Shown here: positions 20,382 through 32,808 of the stretch, piece by piece
Position numbering within the stretch: position 1 is the first letter of the stretch
Layout: every line of letters starts with the position of its first letter
DNA from: Hamiltosporidium tvaerminnensis
Taxonomy: Eukaryota; Microsporidia; Dubosqiidae
Length of the DNA stretch: 64,000 nucleotides
Direction: 5' to 3'
Assembly (NCBI GenBank): GCA_022605425.2
Contig: JAKIMF020000001.1
Location: 1,800,501 to 1,864,500 of the forward strand
The notes under the pieces: generated by a model
The model's database searches: none
The model's input: the letters and a program-made list of their open reading frames with translations, nothing else
What the model was told of the DNA's origin: nothing
Program-made: the position numbers and the translations under genes

Positions 20382-22741
20382 ATGAAAAATAGCGTCAGTC
20401 CTGAAAAATGTACAAGAAATCTGAAAAAAATAAATATTTGGTGTTTGTTGTTATATAAGTCAATATTATCATATGGTGTCTCAGCAAACAAGTTTGTTTA
20501 TTTGTTTGAAAAATTCGAAAATACCAAAATTAAAATTTACAGTGAATTGCTAAAAGGTATTCCGAGTATAGAAAAAAAGAAGAATTCGATTTTTTTAATG
20601 TTTATTATAACATAGATTTAAGGTCATTTGACAGCAAAGATCATGTTTATACATATGAAAATAGGGGTTTCATTGGTTTTGAGGTATTAAATGACTTTCT
20701 GAATGCAAACATATCAGAATATATAAATGGAAAAATTGAATGCAGTTTTGAGTTGGTGTATTTTTTAAAACTTACCTCTGATATTTCATATTTACCATAT
20801 AATGTAAACAAAAACCAATTTAAATGTCTATTTTTAGGCTTGAAATATCTTAGAGCAATTGATAATAAAAATATTGTTAAACTTATAGGATGCTCCTTTC
20901 TAAAAATATGTAGTAACCAAAACACCACAGATCTAAAGAAAGAAGAGGTGAAATATGAAGGTTTATTGTCTTTTATTAATTTAACAGGATTTGATTTTTA
21001 TCTCAGGAAAAATCAAATTTCGGGTTTTTTAAATATTTTAATGATAAAACATAGTTTTTACGAAGATAATTTGATTTTATTGGGAAATAACAACTTAAAT
21101 TTTGATGCAATTCTCTTTAATGAGCATATTCCTTACAAAAATCTATTAATAAATGATTATGAAGTATTTTGTACTCTTGAAAATTTCTTAAGCAATAATA
21201 ACTATTTGAACACATTCAAATTTTTATTGGTGGAAATCGGTATAAAGTCATTAATAATTAATAATTGTCTAAATTCCGAAACTATATCTAAAAAATTTTA
21301 TTTTTTCAGTCAGATGGCGCATATATTTAAATCAATAATAATTTCAAACTTTCAGGAATCTTCAGAAATTATATTATATGAATTAAGTAAAGGTAATGAT
21401 ATTAATATAGAATATTTTACATTAATAAATTCAATCATAGAAAGTAATTATCTTTTTTCTTTTCTAAAAAAGCAAAGTCTGAAAGGATTAATATTTAATA
21501 ATGTGATCATGAATGTATATCTAAGTTGTTTCGAAAATTATATGAATTCCAATGATACTTTAAAATATATCGATTTTGAAAACATGGAGATGGGTGTTTC
21601 TTGGTGGATTAATTTTAGTGCGATATCAAATATACTGTGTGTTATACTTGACTTTGATTCATTTTATTTAGCAAATAATTTTATTAAAGAATGCAGTAAT
21701 ATTGGCTTAAAACTTGATCTTTGCTATTTAGAACTATGGTTTGCTGGTTTAAAAATACCACTTGAGTTCTGTAATTTTTTAAGCCACTGTAAATCTCTGA
21801 AAACATTAAAATTTTTTAATTGTTTTCTTGATAAAAAAATCGAACCTAATTTATACCATGTACTTGAAAGTATGACAGGAATAGACACCTTATTCTTGCA
21901 AAATATACATTTTAGCGACAATTTTTATGAGTTTTTGTTTCAAAAAAAAGGAATAAAAATGTTACAGTTAAAAAATTCATGTTTCCCTAGAGAAATCTTG
22001 AGATTTGAAATATTAAACTTTTATAAATCAATAACCCATTTGATTTTGATAAATATCAAAATTTCTGAACATATATTGATTGAAATATTTAAATTAAAAG
22101 ACCTGAAAGTTTTATCTTTGAAATTCTGTGGAATAATTTCCATCAAGAATTCAAGATCAAGGAATTTTATTTCAAAAAATATTCAAAGATTAAATTTATC
22201 GGGTTCTGATATAAATATTTTCGAATCGAATCATATTTTAACAAAACTCGATAATTTAGAAGGCCTGCATTTATCTGATTTTCAATTTCATTCATGTTGT
22301 CTAACAAAATTAAGCCCCATGTGCAATATGAGATTAAAAACGCTTTCTTATAAAGGTAATAGCTTATATGTAAATGATTTGAACAGAATTAAACATCTTG
22401 CGATTATAGAGAAATTAAATTTTTATAAATGCAAATCCATCGACACTAGTTTTTATAAATTGGGTAGTGAATGCAGGTTTTTTAATTCCCTAAAAAAATT
22501 GAATTTGGGGTGTGTAGTTCTAGGTGCAGAAGATTTTCATTATTTAAGAAATTTTAAAAAACTAAAAAATCTTCAAATATCGTTTCATGCTATTCATTTG
22601 GTTGAAATAAAATTTAACTTAATATCTTTAGCGAAAAGTCGGTTTCCCGCTAAATTATTTTTTAAAGAGATTGATTCTGAAGAGCTATCGGAATATTTTA
22701 AGGAGGAGGGTGTTGAAGAGGTATGCAAATGGTCAATCTAA
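20382..22741 (+). CDS. Leucine-rich-repeat protein, unit 1, joined across a -1 slippery site
   Basis: Two overlapping frames make one protein of about 786 aa. The first (ATG at 20382) runs to the heptamer A AAA AAG at 20573-20579. Reading then continues in the -1 frame from 20579 (EEFDFF, then DSKD) without a stop to 22741. The C-terminal half has irregular LRRs of the type LxxLxLxxC/N: LKVLSLKFCG, IQRLNLSGSDI, LEGLHLSDFQF, LKKLNLGCVVL and LKNLQISF. LRR solenoids usually bind proteins, and expanded LRR families are known in microsporidia. The would-be internal start of the second frame is ATG in unit 2 but ATA here (20612), while the frame stays open. That argues that translation begins upstream. 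Alternatives are a real one-base deletion (pseudogene) or an A-tract sequence error in both copies. Confidence 0.7.
20573..20579 (+). promoter_or_regulatory. Candidate -1 ribosomal frameshift heptamer
   Basis: A AAA AAG lies in the correct phase of the upstream frame, and a -1 slip at this point enters the open LRR frame. The same heptamer in the same phase is at 47951-47957. No clear downstream pseudoknot can be seen by eye in this AT-rich DNA. Confidence 0.4.
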
Positions 22742-24137
22742 AATCTCTATTTTTACAATAATTTCATGCGCTGATTTTTTCTTTTGATTTACAGATCACA
22801 GATATAAGTAACTTTGTGATTTCTTTTTCGAAAATATCAATAAATTTCATAATATTAGTTTCATCTTTAGAAATTTTGCTTCTGGATATTTATAAATATT
22901 TTTATCTTAAATTTCTTCTTATCCTTCTAGATTTATTTTTTAATTTGTTTCTTCTTTTAGCTGATAAATGTTACATTTTTGGACTATATGATATTTAGAA
23001 TAAAATTCATGTTTAATTAGATTAGTATAAGATGCTTTTTTGAGTATATCTTTTTTTATTGTATTAGGATTCAAATCTCACCCTTATCAACATTCAATCG
23101 GTGTATAAACATTTTTGATACAAAAATGTTCAAAACGTCTTTTTGGCATTTATTAGAGACGAGAATATATTATTTTCTAGTTATTACAAGAGAAAATTCC
23201 TAAAATAAAATAATATATATGACCCAAATCATTTGCTTATCAGAATTGGCCTCAATTATTTACTTGAGAAAGTATAACAAAAATCTAAAAGAATTTATAT
23301 TAATTTAAAATTTTATTGCTTATTTCTATTCTTAAAAAAATGAAAATAAAATGCATTTAATTGACACTAATCAGTAAAATTCTTTTGATTTGACTTAATA
23401 TCTGGAAATCCATTCTAAATATTTCATATCTTAAGAAAATTTTATTTCTCTGCTATAGACTTCTTAGTTATAGTGTTTGAGATATTTTCGTGCCCATTAA
23501 TATTGTTTCTGATTATAAAGCAGTAGATTTTTATAGCACACAAAAATATACAATCTTTTTGTACACTACATAATCAGTTTAAAATTTTTATTCAATAATC
23601 AAAAGGTTTTTAGACAAAATTGAATAAATAGATATTTTGGTTAAAATATGCAGATAAGGTAGTGTATTGAACACATTTAAATGTCCATTAATATCAAATG
23701 GAATCTAAAAATTTAAATTATAAAAGGTAGGTTTTTGAACAAAGAGTTCAGTTTATCTATAAAATTGCGCCTGATATATGTTAAATCCATATCAGCTATT
23801 TTTCGAAAATTTAAATATCCGAAGTTATAATTGGTTGAAAAATACATTTAGAATGAAAGTCATTTTCTCATATTCATGTTTTTGATTTTAAATTAGTCCA
23901 AACCGGTGGTTCTTTGAAATTTGACATAAAAATAGATTTTTATATATAATTCTAAAAAAACAAAATTCAATGAGAAATATAACCCAAAGAGTGAATGCTT
24001 TTAATATGTCTTCTTATCTTTAATGCTTTGTATCGGTTTTTAATTGGAAAACCTCGATAGCTTTCCATGAAGACGGGAGAAAAAAAAATTAGGGAATTTT
24101 TTTATTTATGCCTTTAAAAAACAAATTAAATTAACTC
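22742..24137. other. Intergenic AT-rich DNA
   Basis: No gene is supported. A short hydrophobic ORF at 22816-22998 starts at a non-ATG codon and is disrupted in the unit 2 copy. It is duplicated at about 50119-51512. Confidence 0.55.
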
Positions 24138-27100
24138 AATAAATTTTAATAAAAATTTCCGAATTAAGATCATTTTCTTCCTCCTCTTGTACCACCATCT
24201 TTTCTTTTTATAAATCCGATTTTTATTTATGCTAATTGTCGCTTCCTCTAGTATGTTTTTCTATTGTGTACTAAAGAATGTGGTATTTTTTGCTCTAACG
24301 TTTTGAGCAACATATTCTTCATTAGGTTTTAAAATGGGATGTTAGTTGCATATGCCTCTCGGCTCCTGAAATGCACCTAATGAAGCTGTCGCCCGGCTCC
24401 CTTCGGCATTTTGTCCTGATTCAAGTCCTCTTTGCCAGTCAAAGAAAATTGTTTAGTCTGTCTTCTTAAATACTATGGGAAGTATATATACCTCTATATC
24501 CTTGGTTATTTGTAATATTTCAATATAAATCGTATCATTTTATCAAAATACTGGCCCAGGCCACCACATAAGAGATTATTTCAACACTATACTTATAAAT
24601 AAAACCTAAATCATTGGGTAGCAGATCAATTTCCCTGAAATTTTCAGTGTTAACTAGTTGAAGTGAATTTTAAGTAATTCCTACTTAAATAGGTGTTATT
24701 TTCTTTTTGCTAGTATATAAAATATATATTTCGGGTCATTTTTTCCGGATTTTGAGATAAGTTTTTATTCTGGTATTTACTTAATATGTGCCTGCTCGTT
24801 TTCGATAATTTCTTAAAGTTAGTGACTACTAATTTGTTTTAAAGACTGAAATTTATTTAGTTAAAAAAAAATCTGCAGGTATATGGCAACTTCATTGAGC
24901 TGTCTTGTATAGTCTTTCCGAACATTTTCTCACATCCAGTTCTAAATGTCTACTGTTTTCTAGACTAGTTGCAGTATTGACGCACACCATCTGCTACCCA
25001 TAATATATTTCTATCCTGAGTATAGCAGAGCATTGCTTAATCAAACGGCCTAATATTTCCTTTTTTACCCATCTTTAAGAGCCACTAAGACTTACAAGCG
25101 CATTTTTTTTTCTTGCATTAATATCTTTGAATGAAGTTTTCTTTTTCTTTTTCCATCTATAATTTAAGTATCTTCTAAAATTTTCCTACTGACTTCTCCT
25201 TCCAACCTTTACTTTACTCTAAGAAGCTTTTTATTAGTACAAGGTGAGTTACATTAGCAAGTCTTTTTTTTAAGATCGCGTCTCGTCTAGTTTATATTAT
25301 TTTGCTTTTTTCCAGGCAATCCAAGATTTACAAAAAGAATGATCGCTCTGACTCTAAACACTATGTAAGCCTCTTCCAAGTTCTGTTCTAGCAAGGTACA
25401 AATACTCTTTAAATCCTGGGTGAGGATGTATCTAATTTTGCACAAAAAAGCCTCCACTGCATCATCCAACTCAGAAAGTGAGTCGGTTTAAGTCCAAGTA
25501 CTCTTATGATATATTTATTAACGACGTCACCTTTTTACAAATTGAATAAGTATTTTTTTGTCGTTTTATCAGTAGACATAGTCGTCTACTCTTGAATCAG
25601 TTTTCTTCGCTCTTCATCAATTGAGCTTCGGTTAAAATTTTTTCTGTTATCTGCATTATTCCTAAATATTTAGGAACGCCAAAATCACTAGTAGAGTAGC
25701 AGTATCTTCGCCGAAGGCATCATTCGATGCCGACTTACCTCTATTTTTCTAAGATATTTTCGTTAAATATTCTTTTACTGCGCCTGTAATAGCTCCTAAT
25801 GTAGAGCTGTTTACTACAAGGAGCCTCAGTGCATCAATAAACAAGAGCTTTTTAGTATTATGAGAATCCGCAGTATTATGTATTGTTACTTTTGTGTGTT
25901 TTTAATTGAGCTTTCGGTTTAAAGCATTCATACATAAACAAACAACAATGGTGAAAAGGTTTTGCTTTGCAAATTCTTGTCTTAATCTTCTTGCTCATGA
26001 TTTTTCAGGCTCTACTGATATATCACTTTTCTATTTTGATATAATTATCTAATAACTTTCAATAATCAAACAGGTAAATAAGGTTTTCAGTGCATTGAGT
26101 CAAAAAAGCATGATTAATTAAGTCATAATCTTTTTTTACAACAAAAATCGTCGCATTCAGATTGTTTACATACACTTTATTAACAGCTAAATTAAATAAG
26201 GCTTACTCATTTGCTTTTTGACCATTTTTTCTGGTTCTAATCGGTTTTCTTCAAGAAAATTTCGTCTCCTCATTGCAAGTTGAATAATCTTCAGCGCACA
26301 TTTTTTTCGTTTACTTATAGAGATTAAACATAAAGTTTATCGGTTTGTAGTTAGAGACTATATGCGTTGTTATTTTCTGTATCAAATACGTAAAACTGCA
26401 GTAAAACCAATCAGCTTAGGGTTTACCTTCTAAAAATATGACTTTTGCAATATCAAAATCATATTTGTGAAGAATTGTAAGTGGTTTGATGAAAAAATTG
26501 TAAATACCATTAAATCCAGCAAGCTTTTATTACAAAAAAAAGTTATGATAATTACAAATTTATCAAGTAAAGGAAACATTATCTGATGATTATCTGATAC
26601 AAATAGAATCAAATAATCATCGTACGGGACAGTTGCATTATTTTTGTTCCACATTATAGAATAAAAGCTAATAATTTCATAACGGCTAAATATATCCTTA
26701 ACGTTGAGACGCACAGATAATGACAATAAAATCAATAGATGAGCAGCTCAAACATACGATTCTCTTTCGGAATGCTTACTTCATTTATCTATCCTAAGTT
26801 TCTTACCACAAAATCTTCATTACTTATTCATTTTAACTATAGCTCGGACAAATCATGGATACAGCTCAAGTTTACATTGCCCTCTCACATGATTTCTGTG
26901 GCTCTTCGTTCTGAAGCAGAACCTCTTTTAGGTCTACGGAATTTTGCGAACAGATCTTTGTTAAATACTGACGCAAAATTTTTACCTTCTAAGTTTTCCT
27001 TCCAAGCGAGTTTAAACTTCTATTTAAGTGTTGCCCCGTCATAGCATACCTGTGCAACTTGTATGGTATGCGCTGTATCTGTAATTGACTCAGGTATATG

Positions 27101-27860
27101 AGCCTATGCATATTCACGGACCGCTCGATTCTTGAGGTCCAGAACTTGACATCAACCAATTAATTTGGATGTTTTGGAGTTCTAGCCAAAACCTTTTCCG
27201 ATTTCCATCAAGATTTCTTTAATTTATTCAAAAATTTATTCTGGACTTTTTGTTACTTAGTATTGTCAGCCGAGAAGCATATACCGATGAAATAAGTGAC
27301 AATTTTACGTCTATTTCTATTGTCTTCCAATTTTAATTCCTTTTACAGCTCATTTTGTGCTAATCTTTTTAACACATCGAGAGTTACAGCGGCTGAATTT
27401 TTCATATAGAACATGTGAAGCTCTGTCCAGATGATTATTGGCATTCTTTCAAATCTTGTCTGTAGAGCAAAAAAAACAATTTGAAGACATTCCTTCGGGT
27501 CGACTGTTACAGAATCGAATATCGTCTGCAATGCCACTGGCCTCTTACCTTCATGAATAGCTAGAGTACGGGGATTTGCCCGTTCTAAAATGGCTCACAC
27601 GATGCGACTTCAGCCGAAGAGTCAAGTGGTGTATTAGGCGAATTTAAGGTTGTAAGTCCACTATTTTACATGTTACTACATGTTTGGCCTGGTGGTGGAT
27701 GTGTGATTTTGTATAGAGGAATAAAGGTAGGCAGAAGTCGGTTGGTGTTGCTCATAGTTTTGCAACACTTTCCCACTTTTATTCACCTCATCAACGTCGT
27801 TTGAAGCTTTTATTCTATTATTTTTTTGTTTTTCGCCCCAACATTTTTCCTTATACTCAT
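24138..27860 (-). pseudogene. Old full-length R4 retrotransposon relic, unit 1, antisense
   Basis: The reverse complement aligns along its length to the R4 elements. The start region at 27860 reads ATGAGTATAAGGAAAAATG. An N-terminal piece at 27343-27537 has TIFDSV and TRFERMP. A mid piece at 26430-26735 has IMWNKN and YDDYLI. RT remnants lie near 25860-26000, and endonuclease-region traces at 24200-24700. The 3' end is AT-rich at about 24138. It has many stops and indels and is far more decayed than copies A and B. The same relic is at 51513-55230, so it inserted before the unit duplication. Confidence 0.8.
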
Positions 27861-28088
27861 TATTTTATTTTTACAAATTTGTACAAATAAATATATTTAG
27901 TTTACTATATGTCTTATAAAACTATCAAAAACATTATAGCTTTAAATAAATTTTTCATATACAATTTATCAAATATCTGTCATATTTACGCAAATAAAGT
28001 TTGTCTGTAATTTTACCACTTTTTTTTGAAATTGATCCTAATATTTTCTTAAATTCTTTTTATTGAGCATTTATTTTTTACCCATAAA
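27861..28088. other. Upstream region of the CLASP-like gene
   Basis: About 228 bp of AT-rich DNA separates the R4 relic from the start codon. Its last part, TTGAGCATTTATTTTT, is the exact site where R4 copy B inserted in unit 2. Confidence 0.6.
28079..28088 (+). promoter_or_regulatory. CCC motif just upstream of the start codon
   Basis: CCC at 28081-28083 lies five bases before the ATG, in TTACCCATAAAATG. A CCC- or GGG-like motif close to start codons has been reported for microsporidian genes and probably relates to their very short 5' leaders. It is repeated at 59269-59271 in unit 2. Confidence 0.45.
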
Positions 28089-31000
28089 ATGACGCATTTA
28101 CTAAATTCTTTAATTTCACAAACCAATGTTCTATTCTCAAAAAAAGAAGATGAGGTAACTTGGCAAAAGATTAACATGTCTTTTGAACAGTCTAAAACGC
28201 TAACCGAGTCTGATTTTTTACAATTTTTGATTCAAACAAAAGATATAGTTGTTCGATCTATGGCAAGTGAAAGATCTAAATTAAGTGGTACAACGCTATC
28301 TCTGTTAAACAATGCCATAATTATTATTTCCAAAGAAAAAAATAATGAAATTGTGACAAAAATATTTTCTTTTTTAGATTCGATTCTTCCCACACTTATA
28401 AAACTCACAGGAAAGAGTAATAAGGTAATATGTACACGCGCAGAATGTACTTTAATAGAAATGGGTAAGGTCTTGTCACTTACAAGACATATATCCTTGC
28501 TTAAAGATTCTTTATCTTCAATTTCTAAAAATATTCGGTTGGGTGTTTATAAATTGTTAGAAAGCAATTATAATTATTTTTATTTGAAAAATAAAAGCAT
28601 AAACGAAAATTATTTTAAAGATTTTATTCCATTAATAATGAAAGGAAAATCAGATGTCAATTTTGAAATAAGAGATTTGTGCAAGCGAATGTGTCATTTG
28701 ATTAAAGAGAGGGAAGATATCATAGTGGAAGATAATGAAGAAAGCAAAGCTCCATTTTCTATTGGAAGCAAGCCACGTGTGTATAGGCCACCGCAATTTA
28801 TTCAAAGAGAAATCAAATCTGGAATTGAAGAAAAAAATACAAAAAAAGAAATTAAGTTACCGAGCAATTATATTAACAGTTATTCGTTTCCACAAAGAAA
28901 TGCAGGATTTAAAGTGTCTAATGATGTAAACATAATGGATTTTAAAGGATTCAATAACAGTGGGAACAGTACAGTTATTAATAATATTTTTAATTCAAAT
29001 TCAATGTTTGTCAGTCAAAATTCATGTAAAATAAGAAAAGACGAAAATTTAAAAAAAACGAATGAAGAAAAAAATTTTAGAGGTGAAAACATAAATAAAA
29101 ATATTTCTTTGAATGAAAAATGTAAATATGATACAAGAAAACAGTTGTTTGAAGGCAAGTTTGCTGTTATGAATAAAAATGTAAAACATGTTATGCCCTA
29201 TTCCCCGTTCAAAAAGCAGCCTAAAATAGTCACAAAAAGAGAAAATAATTTCCAGAATTTTGAATTTAAGAAAAAAGAAACAGGTGAACACGCTGAGATA
29301 GATTCAAAACCGTTTAACAACTTTTCAAATCATCTTTCTTTGATTAAATCAGAAAAAAATGTTTCAAATGAAAATAAACAAGTTGCTGTATCAGAATTAT
29401 GTTTTAAAAACTATGAATCGGGTGTTGATCGTCAACAAAGTATTCATAGTTTTAGTAATACAAATGATTCTCAAAAAGAAGAGAAACTTTCGAAAGTCGA
29501 AAAAAAATCAGATAAAAATATTTTTAATAAATTTATTTCTGATAATGCGCTGAATAAAGAAACGGAAGGCAATGATTCATTTACAGAAATGAAATCATTT
29601 AAACTTAAAAATTATTTAGAAGATTTTGAAAATGATACTGATGACAAAAAATTAAATGATTCTATTTATGAAAAATTCGGAATAAAAGTGGATTTTCAAA
29701 AGAATCCGGAAGCTTCTGATTCTTTTATTAACGAAGAAGAAATAAAAATTAAACCGCCTGTTGAAAAACGTGATGAATCATATAAAAGTAAAACGGCTAC
29801 AGCCTTACCTTTAGAAGGTTTGAAATTTGATAAAGAACTTGCTTTTGTTGAAACAGATTCTAATAATTCAAAACCAGATTTGAATGTTCCTAAAGCTAAT
29901 GCCATTATTGAAGTTTTTAACTATGATAATGAAAAAAATAGTTCTTCTGTTAGCATTGGAATTTCTCATACAAACAGAAACATTTCATCAATCTCGTTTC
30001 CTCGCAGTGCTTTTGTAGAATCTAATAATTATTTTGAGGATGAGTTAAAAATTGAGCGGATTAAAGATCATGAGAATATCTTAGAGTCTAGTAAGAGTTT
30101 AGGTACGAATAATTTGTATGAAGACAATCAACAGACGGATCCCAATAAAGAATATGAAGCGAATAAAAATCATGATTCAAATTTAAAAAATAATAATGAT
30201 TTCCATCTCGAAGATGCGCAATTTGATGCAGAGCCATTTGAAGCAAAGCATTTAATATATGAAGAAAATTCTGTTGAAAAGCCAGAAAATACAAGCATGA
30301 ATTCTATTGTTGCAGATCAGGAAGATAAAAATTTTGAATCGATTTGTTCGCCAAAAAATAAGCACGAAGAAATTAATCATGATAAAGATATAAATGAAGA
30401 AGTTTTAAAAATCGAGCAATTTAATGAGGAAAAGCAAAAAAGTTTTTTAGAAAACGAAATTGTTTTGTCATCAAAAATGGGGCGAATGTCTTTGGATAAA
30501 AATGAGAGAATTCTTATTGAAGACGAAACAGATTTGATAGATAATTTTAATGACAATGACACGAGGTTAGAAAATGATAAAGCCGGAAGGCCTAGTATTG
30601 CTTCGCGCCTTTCAAATGAGAAAAGACCTGAAGAAGAACAATATTTCGAAATTTATGATTCGACCGATCGTGATTTAGATTCGGATCAAAAAAATAGTGT
30701 TGATCACGAAAACTTGGATTCTATGAAAATTGTAGAAAAAACGGAAGAAATTGATATAGAAAATTCCATTTTAGTTCCAGAAAACAATAAAATAGTAAAT
30801 AATAAAAATACTGATGTTTCTTTGGATTTTTCGTTTAAAGAAAGTTCACTCGGTAGTATAAATTTAGGAGACAATGACTTACCGAGTCAGAATTGTTTTT
30901 TAGTAGATTCTAATAAAAATGAGGAAATGAACGATTCTACTTCGAAAGAAGATTCGGATGGATGGGAATGCACAGAATATTGCTTAGAAGATAAAAAAGA

Positions 31001-31583
31001 GGACAGTGAAAACAACGAAATTTCAAATACAGGAAAATTAGATAGAAATTTTGATACCGAGAATTCAGTGTTAGAAGCCAAAAGTAATATTTCAGAAGAA
31101 AAACAAATCAAAGATTGTACATCAAAAAGTAAGAATAAATATTCGGCTTTTGCGTTTATCGACAATATTTTTTCAGTGGATTCCAAAGAAACAATCATTA
31201 AAGAGAATAAAGAAACTACAAAAGATTCTATTTTATTAGAAGATTGTTTATTTGAAAATAATAATTTTGTAAATGAACAACAATCTTTACAAAATATAAG
31301 TATTATATCTGAAGGTATGGAGCAAAAAGATAAAACAGTTATTTCAAGAGATAATACTTCCCTATCGGATGAACCAATATATGTGGTTTTGGAAAAGACA
31401 CAGGATGCTGAAATTAGTGATGATGATTGTCTAACTGATGATTCCAAACAAATTTCTTCTTCTAATCGAACAAGCAATGAGTCGTTTAATTCAAACGATT
31501 TTACAAAATTGGATTCACAAATATATGCAAATAAAAATGCATTTACAAAGAAAAAAGAAGAAGATGAAATTAATGAAGAGTAA
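28089..31583 (+). CDS. Large protein with N-terminal TOG/CLASP-like HEAT domain, unit 1
   Basis: An intact ORF of 1164 codons. Residues of about 1-215 are helical and resemble the CLASP N-terminal/TOG fold: SILPTLIKLTGKSNKVI, then an RAEC helix, then DFIPLIMKGKSDVNFEIRD, matching the pattern of the family's last HEAT repeats. The remaining 950 residues are acidic, Asn/Ser/Lys/Glu-rich and probably disordered. A conserved basic patch (IGSKPRVYRPPQF) follows the domain. CLASP/Stu1-type proteins bind tubulin and microtubule plus ends or the spindle, so a spindle or cytoskeletal role is plausible but inferred. The start is the ATG preceded by the CCC motif; upstream frames are closed. Confidence 0.65.
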   Translation: MTHLLNSLISQTNVLFSKKEDEVTWQKINMSFEQSKTLTESDFLQFLIQTKDIVVRSMASERSKLSGTTLSLLNNAIIIISKEKNNEIVTKIFSFLDSILPTLIKLTGKSNKVICTRAECTLIEMGKVLSLTRHISLLKDSLSSISKNIRLGVYKLLESNYNYFYLKNKSINENYFKDFIPLIMKGKSDVNFEIRDLCKRMCHLIKEREDIIVEDNEESKAPFSIGSKPRVYRPPQFIQREIKSGIEEKNTKKEIKLPSNYINSYSFPQRNAGFKVSNDVNIMDFKGFNNSGNSTVINNIFNSNSMFVSQNSCKIRKDENLKKTNEEKNFRGENINKNISLNEKCKYDTRKQLFEGKFAVMNKNVKHVMPYSPFKKQPKIVTKRENNFQNFEFKKKETGEHAEIDSKPFNNFSNHLSLIKSEKNVSNENKQVAVSELCFKNYESGVDRQQSIHSFSNTNDSQKEEKLSKVEKKSDKNIFNKFISDNALNKETEGNDSFTEMKSFKLKNYLEDFENDTDDKKLNDSIYEKFGIKVDFQKNPEASDSFINEEEIKIKPPVEKRDESYKSKTATALPLEGLKFDKELAFVETDSNNSKPDLNVPKANAIIEVFNYDNEKNSSSVSIGISHTNRNISSISFPRSAFVESNNYFEDELKIERIKDHENILESSKSLGTNNLYEDNQQTDPNKEYEANKNHDSNLKNNNDFHLEDAQFDAEPFEAKHLIYEENSVEKPENTSMNSIVADQEDKNFESICSPKNKHEEINHDKDINEEVLKIEQFNEEKQKSFLENEIVLSSKMGRMSLDKNERILIEDETDLIDNFNDNDTRLENDKAGRPSIASRLSNEKRPEEEQYFEIYDSTDRDLDSDQKNSVDHENLDSMKIVEKTEEIDIENSILVPENNKIVNNKNTDVSLDFSFKESSLGSINLGDNDLPSQNCFLVDSNKNEEMNDSTSKEDSDGWECTEYCLEDKKEDSENNEISNTGKLDRNFDTENSVLEAKSNISEEKQIKDCTSKSKNKYSAFAFIDNIFSVDSKETIIKENKETTKDSILLEDCLFENNNFVNEQQSLQNISIISEGMEQKDKTVISRDNTSLSDEPIYVVLEKTQDAEISDDDCLTDDSKQISSSNRTSNESFNSNDFTKLDSQIYANKNAFTKKKEEDEINEE

Positions 31584-32808
31584 CTCTTTATAGTGGTTTT
31601 AATAAATATTTTATAGTTATTTTGTTTATTGTTAGTGCTTCATTTTCAGATAAAATTGATTTGTTTAAGTAAAAAATTTAATGACTATTTTTGAAGGAAT
31701 ATGTTTAAAGAATTTCTATCTTAAAAAAATTAATTAATTTTTTTTATTTCTTAATATTTTTAATTTATCACAGAAACTAATTTATTAATTAAGTAAAAAC
31801 TGTTTCGTGCAATCAAAGCACAATCTTATCTCGATTATATTATTTTTTTAATATTTTATTAGTTAATTGATAATAAAATATATTACAATAGGCAAAAAAG
31901 TGAAATATAAATCCGAGCAATAAACTTGGATTTCTTTGTTTCTTCTATAAATATATTTTGATTTATAACTTCAAATTACACTATTTGAAGCAATAAAAAC
32001 GATTATTAAACAATGCGCAACATTTCAAAAAAAATGTCGCGATATGATTTGAATAGACGTGAAAAAAATTATTTTGTCTTCAAACTCTTTTTTAAATATT
32101 TGAAATCTATCAATTGATCAACATCAGTACTTTACACTTGATCCAGAAGTTCTTCTAATATTAATTTCTTTATAAAATTATTCAGATATGTTTTTTATTA
32201 GTTTAGACTAAAACCCCGGGTGATATTTCATTTTATATTAAATCTAGTTTGGGCCTATTTCAGAAAATCAATCTCCTGGTTTCTACAGATACTATTTTTT
32301 TTGTCTATTTCTAACATTTGTTAGGTGTAGGGAAACTATCGCAGTATAAAGGTGTGTTTTGGAGTCAGTCAATCATTTCGGAAAACTACAATCATTCACC
32401 TTTGTATAACTTTGCTTTCTTTAATATAAAACATATAAAAGTTGGAAATAATTTTATTTAATTTACAACCAATTAAACTGAAAAGTGGGACATTCATTGT
32501 ATTTTTAATAACATGTAATGACATAAAACCCAGAGGATTTCGCTATTTCGCTTCAATTATCTTGATTTAGGGTTTTCGGTTTCTATTCAATTACACCGAG
32601 ATCGCTGAAATTATATTAAATTACATACAGTTTTTTTCTAAAAGATTCGAATCATATATAAAAAAATATTTAGTGAGCTATTTATATAGATGTTATTATG
32701 CTAAGCATCGATTTGAGGAGCAATAACTAAGCATAACTTTCTTTAATCCAAAGAGTTTGCAAAAAAAACAATATATTAAATAATATAACTAAACGATTTA
32801 ACGATAAT
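31584..32808. other. Intergenic DNA at the end of unit 1
   Basis: It is almost identical to 62773-64000. Around 32444-32730 there is a frameshifted counterpart of the 94-codon open stretch at 63633-63917. The block ends at 32808, exactly where the reversed 118-aa cassette of E2 begins. Confidence 0.6.

Larger units (their letters stand above)
6250..32808. repeat. Tandem unit 1 (about 26.6 kb)
   Basis: First copy of the direct repeat: E1, mariner B, block G1. The left boundary is set at the point equivalent to 32809 in unit 2, in the sequence AATATAAACGATTTTTTTG. Confidence 0.85.

Noticed and set aside
22816-22998. 60-codon hydrophobic ORF after the LRR gene
   Set aside because: Its start is a non-ATG codon and the unit 2 copy has deletions and stops in it.
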